Origin: Inia geoffrensis
Taxonomy: Eukaryota; Chordata; Mammalia; Artiodactyla; Iniidae
DNA: 64,000 bases
Direction: 5' to 3'
Assembly: GCA_036417435.1 (NCBI GenBank)
Contig: CM070909.1
Coordinates: 5,798,597-5,862,596, forward strand
Both the position numbers and the translations under genes were made by a program. Position 1 is the stretch's first letter. Every line of letters begins with the position of its first letter. This document shows, piece by piece, positions 56,560 to 64,000 of the stretch. The notes under the pieces are model-generated. The model made no database searches. It had not been told where the DNA came from and was given only the letters and a program-made list of their open reading frames with translations.

Positions 56560-57010
56560 ATTTAACTTCTCTGCTAGTATTTGATGAGCACCTCCTATGA
56601 TCTGGGGACGCAACAGTAAAAAACAAACCAAAAACCAAGCAAAAATGATTTTTAAAAAGAATTGGAGAAAAATAAAGAAGAAAGAGGGGTAGGGAGTATG
56701 GGAGTTGGGGTAGAGGTGAGTTGCAATTTTTAAAAGGGTGCCCATGGAAGGCCTCACTGTGATGGCAAAACTTTAGCAATAATCTGAAGGGGGCAAGAGA
56801 GTGAGTCCTGCTTTTAAGTGCAGGAAGAGCATTCCAGGAACAGGGAACAGAAAATGCCATGGCTGGGAGGCAGATGCTTGCCTGGTGGTTTTAGAGATCA
56901 GCAAGTGGGCCCTGTGGCTACTGTGGAGTGAGCCAGGGGCACAGTGGCTGGAGATGAGGTCAGAGAGGTGCAGGTGAGGCTCAGAGTGAGGACGGCTGGT
57001 AGACGGTGTC
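56560..57010 (-). mobile_element. L2 LINE 3' end, reverse orientation
   Basis: TTTGATGAGCACCTCCTATGATCTGGGGACGCAACAGT, GGAAGAGCATTCCAGGAACAGGGAACAG, GGCTGGAGATGAGGTCAGAGAGG: the reverse L2 order. Confidence 0.7.
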
Positions 57011-57620
57011 AGTTCTCTTCTGCTAGGAACAAATGATTGGAAACTTAGCAGCTTCAAACAACACACATCAGCTCATAGTTTCTGAAGATCGGGAGTGTGG
57101 GCACAGCTTAACTGGGTCCTCCGTAAGACTGCGGTCAAGCTGTGGGCCAGGGCTGGGTCCTCATCTAGGGGCAGCCTTCATATCCTTGCCGACTGCTGGA
57201 CGGAAGGCCTCAGTTCTTGTTGGACGTCAGCTGGACGTGTCTTCCAGCTCCTTGCTGTATGGCCCTCTCCATATGGCAGCTCGCAACATGGCAGCCTCCT
57301 TCTTCAAAGCCAGCGAAGGAGTCAGTGCTCTACCAAGACCAGTGTAATGATCATGGATGTTACATACTCTGGATGCATAATCACATATATACCGTCATCT
57401 TTGCTGTGCTTTATCGATTAGAAGCAAGGCACGGGCCCTGCCCACACCCTAGGGCAGGGGGTTATACAATGGTGTGAGTACCAGGAGGTGGGATCATGCG
57501 GGTCACCTTAGAGTCTGTCCACGCTGTCCTCTGTCCCTCAGTGACTCATGTCCATTGCACCTGCAAAATGCATTCTCTTCCCTCCCAAGACACCCTAAGG
57601 CTCAGGGTCCAGAATCTCAT
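57011..57620. repeat. Old interspersed repeat, LTR-like, family not assigned
   Basis: CATCAGCTCATAGTTTCTGAAGATCGGGAGTGTGGGCACAGCTTAACTGGGTCCTC… recalls a common mammalian LTR-type repeat. Assigned by resemblance only. Confidence 0.4.
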
Positions 57621-58554
57621 CTAAATCAGGTTTAGGTGTAGATGAGTTTCCTCTTACCTGGTCTGTACAAGTAAAGATGCAAGTTGTCTGCCTGCCCACA
57701 CACAGCACACCATGGCAGGACAACAGCTACAGACATTTCTGCTCAAAAAGTAACAGGGGAGGGTCACAGGAGAGGTACAAAGGAATCGCCGGGCCATAGA
57801 GGTTCTGAAATTCACTGAGCCAATGTTGGGTGTTCCCTGCTTAGGTTTTGTTTTGGTTCGTTTTACTTAATTATTTATTTATTTATTTCATTTTTGGCTG
57901 TGTTGGGTCGTCGTTAGACCCATGATTGACACAGACAATGCTGCGGGAACTGACACAGACAAGGCTCCTGCCCATTTCCAAGGGACACCCCCTGCACTTC
58001 CCCAGGGATGAGCGGATGAGGACTCCCCTCCCCCAGCGGGCTGTAGCTGCTCCCCTTCACATCCTGCCCCTCGGGGGGCCTGTCCCAACACACACGTGTC
58101 AGCCCACTAAAGCAAACAGCATTTGGACTGCTGGTCTCTCTGTCGGCAAAACTTGCTAAGTTTCTTTATACATAATGCTGAGACTGAGAATACAAAGAGA
58201 AGTAAGACACGATCTGTGTGCTGGAGAAGCTTCCGGTCCAGTGATGGTTATACCGCTGGAGGTGAGACCCACTCTGCCAGCACCTAAGGAAGACGGGGGA
58301 GAAGGGCACAGAGGGTACGGAGGGGTGCAGAGACACCTGAGCCTTATGATACACACAGCAGACACGGCCGGCCCCATGAAACACATTCTCAACATTGCCA
58401 GGTCGAGTTGTCTCTGCCCTCTTGCAGCCCCTACTCCCCTCCTACCCCCAACCTCCACCCCGGCAACAAGCTACCTTTGGCCCTGCCCTAGAGAGCCTTC
58501 CACCCTGCCTTTGCCACCTGAAGCCAGTTAGGTCTCCCTTAGCCTTTCCCTCTA
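57621..58554. other. 5' flank with a SINE remnant
   Basis: About 57868-57912 is the reverse 3' end of a CHR-1-type SINE (TTATTTATTTATTTC…GGCTGTGTTGGGTCGTCGTT), cut off abruptly. The rest is unassigned. Confidence 0.45.
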
Positions 58555-58643
58555 GAGAAGAGTTGTCCAACAGAAATACAATGTGAGCAACGTGAATGAT
58601 TTTTAAATTTCTAGTAGCCATATTTTTTAAAGTAAAAAAAAAA

Positions 58644-58698
<55 letters not shown>

Positions 58699-58751
58699 GT
58701 GGCCCCTGCACAAGCAGGCCATGCAGATTTGTGAAGCGTTCCATATTTTTT
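58644..58751 (+). pseudogene. U6 snRNA retropseudogene (5' part of a U6-L1 chimera)
   Basis: Full-length U6-like sequence, from GTGCTTGCTTCGGCAGCACA to GTGAAGCGTTCCATATTTTTT. It matches U6 closely through the 5' stem and ACAGAGAAGATTAGC box, but the AUG following AGC is changed (GCGTGG for GCATGG) and the region after CTGC carries many changes (CAAGCAGGCCATGCAGATTTG). No upstream PSE/TATA of a U6 gene is seen; an A-run precedes it. Hence a pseudogene. It is joined directly to an L1 3' end. Confidence 0.9.
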
Positions 58752-58872
58752 GGCCTCTATGGGAAAAGAATCTAAGAAAGAGTGGATCTATGTACATGTA
58801 TAACTGATTCACTTTGCTGTACACCTGAAACCAACACAATATTGTAAATCAACTATACTCCAATAAAAAAAC
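58752..58872 (+). mobile_element. L1 3' tail fused directly to U6
   Basis: Immediately after the U6 T-run: GGCCTCTATGGGAAAAGAATCTAAG…, AACTGATTCACTTTGCTGTACACC…, AACTATACTCCAATAAA, the cetartiodactyl L1 3' end with its polyadenylation signal and A-tail. Possible imperfect target duplication TTTTTTAAAGTAAAAAA (from 58623) versus TTTTTTAAACTTAAAAAA (from about 58874). Confidence 0.85.
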
Positions 58873-59315
58873 TTTTTTTAAACTTAAAAAAGCTTTAAAA
58901 AAGTGAAATTAATTTCAATAATACATTTATTTAACTTGTATCTAAAATATTATCATTTCAACATGTAATCATGTACAAAATTACTGAGATCCTTGAAAAA
59001 AAATTTTTTTCGTACTAAGTCCTAGAGGTGTACTGCGTATTTTAACACTTACACCACATTTCAATTTGGGTGCTAAATTTTTATTGGAAATATGTGGCCT
59101 GTGCTCAGATTTCACAACGGTCACATTGAAAAGTAAGTTCACATACTCAAATTATCTCACCAATACTTATGTTTTCCAATAACTAAATGGAGAGAGTAAC
59201 AACTTTTAAATTAATTTTTAGTGAAAATTAAGCACCTTAGCAGTTCGGTTCCTCAGTTGCACACACAAGCTGCATTTCCAGTGCTCGGACACTCACTTGT
59301 GACTAGTGGCTACCA

Positions 59316-60408
59316 GAGTGTAAGCCTCTGTCTGCTGTCTGGGCCCCAGGTCCAGCACCCACTTCGGGCTCTCTCCAGTCACCCAGACTTACCCAGACCC
59401 TCTGTGCGCACATCTCCATTCAAAGGGGCTCCCCTTCCTACCCACACCCCAGCCTGTGGGAGCCACCCATGACTCATACGTGTCCCTGCTCCCCTGGCAC
59501 ACTTTCACCTACCTGGTCCTCCTACCAAGATTAAGCCTCCACGTATAGACATCAGCATATCAGAAAGCCAATTTGCATAGGCAAATTCAGGATCTGGAGA
59601 CATATTCCCCCCACAGACTGGGGGCCCAGGGAATCGGGCCTTGTCCTCCAGTCACCCCCTGGAGGAGGTGGGACTTCAGAATTTGCTGGGTCAGTGAGAT
59701 GGAAAGGAGGACGGGGAAAGCACCCAAGCCTGGGTGGTAGGACGGTGGAGAGAAGAGGGGCTCCTTGGGGTGTAGGTGAGGGGCTGGGGGGAGGTACATT
59801 TTACATATGGTTCATTGTGTTGGAATGATTTGGTTGTTAAATAAGGACCTTAAGGGATTATTTTATATTTCATACTTTTAAATTTTTTTTAATTAAATTC
59901 TTTCCCCCAGTCTGGGTTTTTTCAAGCTTCAGATCTCTGGCTGGAATTGATTTGCATAATCCCACCTCTGAGATTGAGCCCCGCCCCTTAGGACCCCCTC
60001 TTGCCTGGTCCAGTCTGGAAGCCTCTCTGCTGGGCATTCACCTTTCCCCGTCTTCCCACTGTGGGCAGCCCCCCTGCTCTGGCCTCCCTCTCCCTGGGAA
60101 CAAACCCGGCCTCGCTGCTGCTGAGAGGCTGGGATAATCCTCCCTGAGTTATTTCAAGGATTAGTCCTGCTGCCCTGTGTCCAGCTCCCACACGGTGGGA
60201 TTTCGGAGCGGTGGACACCGTGCCAGGAAGGGGGTGCGGCTCCTGAAATGCAGATCCACGCAGGGTGGTGAGCACCAGGCTGTGGGTTCCAGGTTCCTTA
60301 GAGCACGTCCTGGCATGTGGAGTTTAGCAGGAAGACACAGGCAGCCTGCCAGGCTACGAGCTGGAGAGTCAGAGCCCGAAGCCCTAGGCCCTCAGTCTCT
60401 GCCTTGAA
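59316..60408. other. 5' flank, unique
   Basis: No recognised gene or clear repeat apart from AT-rich runs near 59860-59900. Confidence 0.4.
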
Positions 60409-60486
60409 ACACACACAGACACACAGACACACACAGACACACAGACACACACACACACACACACACAGACACACACACACACACAC
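60409..60486 (+). repeat. (CACACAGA)n / (CA)n microsatellite
   Basis: CA tract with regular GA interruptions (ACACAGAC repeated). Confidence 0.93.
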
Positions 60487-61084
60487 CAACCTCATGACAA
60501 CTTTCATAGACTAGGTGGGTCCTTTTGCCTTTGTGGGGATCTTACTCCATAAAAAATATTAAAAATCATATTTTCCATGTTGGTACACAGATGACTATAT
60601 TAATATTATATATTAAAATATCTTCTTCAATCTGAAGTTCATTTTTCTTCTGATTTTAATGAAAATACTTTTGTGGTCCTCTGAAAGTACTGTGTTACTG
60701 TTGGCCCTGCCTGCGCCCCACCCTCTGTTCCCAGCCCTGGTCCTTTGAGGCTGCAGAGGAGGCTGGGATTGGGGGTGGCAGGAGAGCCGTAAGGTCCACA
60801 GGTGGGTCATTTTGGACTCAAGGAGGCATGGACTCTCCCTGCCCCCTTCCCTCTGAAAACGGAGAACTTTCTCAGCTGGGAGAGCCAGGTGCTGCCCCAG
60901 GAAAGACGAGTTCCTGGTTTCATGGAGTCCTTCCTGCCCCGCCCCCCGCCCCAACCGCGGATGCCACCGACGACAGGTAAGTCTGAGCAAATCTGAGGGA
61001 GTCCAGTTTTAGCATCAGAAAGGGATGGCTTCTTCCAAGCCCATCGGCCATTAGACTTCAGGCTCAAGTCCCAACTCCCTACTA
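60487..61084. other. 5' flank, unique
   Basis: No recognised feature; AT-rich left part, GC-rich right part. Confidence 0.4.
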
Positions 61085-61300
61085 TGACACATGAGACCCT
61101 CTTTGGGAGGTGATATAATAGAATGAGTGAGAGTGTTTATTAACAGGTGGACCTGGCTGAACTTGGGACAAGTTCTTAAACCTCTCAAAGCCTCATTTTC
61201 CCCCCAGTGTACATAGGAATGACAGGACTATTTTCCTCACCAAACTCTTATAAATATCGTATACGTACATGTGCTTTGCACACAGTGAAACTCTATATAC
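61085..61300 (+). repeat. MIR SINE
   Basis: GAACTTGGGACAAGTTCTTAAACCTCTCAAAGCCTCATTTTCC…GTGCTTTGCACACAGTG: plus-strand MIR. Confidence 0.7.
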
Positions 61301-61499
61301 TCGTTAGGAAATAGGATTGTTATACAAAGCAAATATACACAGAAGATCTCCCACCTCTTCTCCACAGGTCAGACACCCTATCATAACTGAGATTATAAAT
61401 GTAAAGTACTAGGTGCATTGCCCGGCACAGAGCAGGAGCTCCAGAGATGGTACCCGGTATTGAGGTCTGGTTCCTACTACTTCTCTAATCTCATCCCCA

Positions 61500-62295
61500 C
61501 CTCCCCTCTGCCTTGAACTTCAGCAACACCAAACTGCTTACAGTCTTGTGTCACGTCCCACTCCACACCAGCTGCACATTTTCTCACCTCCTGATCACTG
61601 TAGCAGAAACTGGCTCATCTATAGATAGACTGTATTTCCCAGCCTCCCCTGCACTTAGATGTGGCCATTTGAACAAGGTCTTGCCAGTGCAAGAGGCACA
61701 AGAGTAATCCATGCTGCTGCCAGGCCTGTTCCATCAAAACTCCCACATGCTCTTCATGTTCTTTCCGCTCCCCAACCCCAGAAGCCCCATGGTGAAGGCG
61801 GCAGAGCCATAGATGGAAAGAACTCAGGTGCCTGAGTTAAAGCATGAAGGAAAGCCGTCCATGGACTTGGGTGTTCCATTAGTGAGAAGTGATGGAACTG
61901 TTTTCAGTTTGTTGCAGCAGCTAGCCTTACCTTAATGAATAGACTCCTGCTGTCTTGTGTTCATGGAATGCCTATAACCCCACCCTCCTTCCCTGGGGTA
62001 ACTCCTGCTCATCCTTTAAGCTTCATGTCTGGCATTGCATCCTTCAGAAATCCTTCTCTGGGCAAACTTGAACAAAGGCTGGGTGTCTCCAGCAGACACT
62101 GCACAGTTGACTACCCTCCTTCTATCCTCTCCTTCCTAATAGAGTCCCTATTTTGTTCAGGGAAGTAGTATTCCCAGTTACAAATACTCACGTCCCAAGA
62201 CTCCTTTGTAGCTGGCTGCAGTCACGTGGTCCAGTCCTGGCCAATAAGATGTAAGACTAAGCTGCTGGATGGAGATTGTGAGGGAATCTTTCCTA
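61500..62295. repeat. Old interspersed repeats with an L2 fragment
   Basis: About 61965-62070 (CTGGGGTAACTCCTGCTCATCCTTTAAGC…CATCCTTCAGAAATCC) is L2-like. The flanks at 61600-61720 and 62170-62260 share CCAGCCTCCC / CTGGCCAATAAGATG phrases of an unassigned old repeat. Confidence 0.4.
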
Positions 62296-62527
62296 AAAAG
62301 AAGCAGCTTGGGGGCTTCCCTGGTGGCGCAGCGGTTGAGAGTCCGCCTGCCGATACGGGGGACGCGGGTTCGTGCCCCGGTCAGGGAAGACCCCACATGC
62401 CGCGGAGTGGCCGGGCCCGTGAGCCGTGGCCGCTGAGCCTGCGCGTCCGGAGCCTGTGCTCCGCAACGGGAGGGACCACAACAGGGAGAGGCCCGCGTAC
62501 CGCAAAAAAAAAAAGAAGTAGATTGGG
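62296..62527 (+). mobile_element. CHR-type SINE with 17-bp target-site duplication
   Basis: The body is 62313-62510. Flanks are AAAAGAAGCAGCTTGGG (62296-62312) and AAAAGAAGTAGATTGGG (62511-62527), two mismatches. Confidence 0.9.
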
Positions 62528-62728
62528 CCCACATCTGCATTTTTACACTTTGCTTTGTCCTTCCTTTCTTCCCACCCGGAAGTCAGATGCAGTGTACAGA
62601 ATGGAGCACACATATTACAAGCATAAGGATGAAAGCCACGAGCTAAGGCACAGTAGAAAGAAGAGTCTAGGTTCCTAAAGCACCACGGATCAGCCCCGTT
62701 CTGCTTACCTCCAGTTCTCCTGTAACGT

Positions 62729-63389
62729 GGAAAATGAAACTTCTTTTTTGTTTGTTTTTTAAATTTTTTAAATTAATTTTTATTGGAGCATAGTTGCTTT
62801 ACAATGTTGTGTTAGTTTCTACTGTACAGCAAAGCGAATCAGCTGTACGTATACATAGATCCCCTCTTTTTCGGATTTCCTTCCCATTTAGGTCACCACA
62901 GAGCACTGAGTAGAGTTCTCTGTGCTACACGGCAGGTCCTCATTAGTTATTTATTTTGTACATAGTAATGTATACGTGTCAATCCCAATCTCCCAATTCG
63001 TCCTACCCCTGCTTCCTCCCTTGGTATCCATAAGTTTGCTCTCTAGACCTGTGTCTCTCTTTCTGCTTTGCAAATAAGTTCATCTGTACCATTTTTCTAG
63101 ATTCCACATATGAGCAATATTATATGATATTTGTTTTTCTCTTTCTGACTTACTTCACTCTGTATGACAGTCTCTAGATCCATCCACGACTCTGCACATG
63201 GCACAATTTCATTCCTTTTCATGGCTGAGTAATATTCCATATACAAGGAGAAAGCCATAATTCAAAAAGATAATGCACCCCAATGTTCCTTGCAGCACTA
63301 TTTACAAGAGCCAGGACATGGAAGCCACCTAAGTGTCCATCAGCAGAGGACTGGATAAAGATGGTGTGGTCCACATACGGAAAATGAAA
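62729..63389 (-). mobile_element. L1 3' insertion with 5' (twin-priming) inversion and 11-bp target-site duplication
   Basis: From about 62743 to 63240 the minus strand reads the cetartiodactyl L1 3' end down to its tail (plus-strand T-rich start). From 63241 to 63378 the adjoining, upstream part of the same L1 3' region runs in the plus orientation (CAAAAAGATAATGCACCCCAATG…, CTGGATAAAGATGGTGTGG). The two pieces are neighbours in L1 order, the hallmark of twin priming. GGAAAATGAAA flanks the whole at 62729-62739 and 63379-63389. Confidence 0.88.
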
Positions 63390-63855
63390 TCCCTAAGGCT
63401 TAGAGCCCTGCGGTGAAGTTCCTGTTTCGCACACTTGAACGCGCTCCTAAGTGAACGTGTGGGCCCCTGCCCCTGCTCCCCAGCGCCTGTGCTCCCACTC
63501 TGCTGCTCTCAAAACTCCATCACACGCTGGCCATCATCCGCTCAAGGGGCTGTTTCTCTGACTTGTCTGACGGCACAGAGCAAGCACTCAATAAACGTGT
63601 GCTGAGAGAACAGTGACAAGGGACAATGTTGTGGCTTCCTCATCCTCCTTCTGAAGAAAAAAAAAAAGAATCCCTAGGGGACACACAGAAGAGGCCCTCG
63701 GCCAGTGGCCTCCCTGCCCCTTCCAGTGCAAGCTCCACACCAAGGAGAGTACAGAAGTCCAAGACACAGGCTCAGCCCTCGCATGGGTGAGGCCGGGGAA
63801 TGCAGGATAATCACAACTAGTACTTAGACAGCGCTTCTTATGCCCCAGCATTGTC
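63390..63855. other. 5' flank with an L2/MIR-like 3' tip
   Basis: CAGAGCAAGCACTCAATAAACGTGTGCTG at about 63576-63604 looks like an L2 or MIR 3' end. The rest is unassigned. Confidence 0.4.
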
Positions 63856-63859
63856 CTTC

Positions 63860-64000
63860 TGTTTTGTTTTTTACAGTGAGGTGAAAGGCACATAAAACTG
63901 ACTGTTTTAAAGTGAACAATTCAGTGGTATTTAGTGCATTCACAATGTCGTGCAACCGCTCTTTCTGTGTAGCTCCAAACCCTTTCATCGCCCCCAAAAT
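63860..64000 (-). mobile_element. Old L1 3' UTR, reverse orientation, cut by the window edge
   Basis: AAAGTGAACAATTCAGTGGTATTTAGTGCATTCACAATGTCGTGCAACCG is the reverse of a common old L1 3' UTR; it continues off the right edge. Confidence 0.65.

Larger units (their letters stand above)
58555..59315. mobile_element. Ancient DNA-transposon-like repeat, split by the U6-L1 insertion
   Basis: Begins AGTTGTCCAACAGAAATACAATGTGAGC and ends CACTTGTGACTAGTGGCTACCAGA; halves on either side of the U6-L1 insert read on as one element (TTTCTAGTAGCCATATTTTTTAAAGTAAAA … GTGAAATTAATTTCAATAATACATTTATTTAAC). Family name not recalled. Confidence 0.5.

Noticed and set aside
58644..58751. Functional U6 snRNA gene
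   Set aside because: Changes in the 3' half, no PSE/TATA upstream, and direct fusion to an L1 tail show a retropseudogene.

Overview
This window is mammalian nuclear DNA, almost certainly from a cetacean (whale or dolphin). Gene density is very low, genes are intron-dominated, CpG is depleted outside two islands, and MIR, L2 and old L1 relics are abundant. The young repeats are the tRNA-Glu-derived CHR SINE families, both the ~200-bp form (ending CCAGGGAAGCCC on the reverse strand) and the ~300-bp form, plus cetartiodactyl-type L1 3' tails. The species cannot be fixed from the sequence alone.

Only one protein-coding exon is recognised with confidence: coding exon 1 of IQSEC3 (BRAG3/SynArfGEF, an ARF guanine-nucleotide exchange factor of inhibitory synapses). 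It lies on the minus strand at 37846-37314 inside a CpG island and ends in a GTGAGT splice donor. Everything to its left (1-37313) is therefore read as IQSEC3 intron 1; no further IQSEC3 exon was found, so the intron is at least 37.3 kb and runs off the window. Everything to its right (about 38.05-64 kb) is 5' flank, apparently gene-free.

Intron 1 (1-37.3 kb) holds a two-unit-length minisatellite (5.7-6.2 kb), SINEs, MIRs, L2 and L1 fragments, a 170-bp G-rich purine tract (25.3 kb) and, at 26.2-27.0 kb, a second CpG island. That island carries a TGACTCAGCA element and is followed by a clean plus-strand splice donor, so it is a candidate internal promoter, either for a shorter IQSEC3 isoform or for an antisense transcript.

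The 5' flank (38-64 kb) is a repeat landscape: L2 relics at 38.7-39.3, 51.8-53.8 and 56.6-57.0 kb; a heavily interrupted L1 at 40.0-43.6 kb; an older L1 at 54.0-54.9 kb; a U6 snRNA pseudogene fused to an L1 3' tail at 58.6-58.9 kb; and an L1 insertion with a twin-priming inversion at 62.7-63.4 kb. At least five insertions sit inside older repeats, so a relative order of events can be read.

The items most worth a second look are a near-perfect REST/NRSF (RE1) motif inside the IQSEC3 coding exon, the internal CpG island, the U6-L1 chimera, the minisatellite, and a 30-bp inverted repeat in an L1 tail at 51.5 kb. I found no wholly new gene system. Repeat family names are given from recognition, not from a database run.
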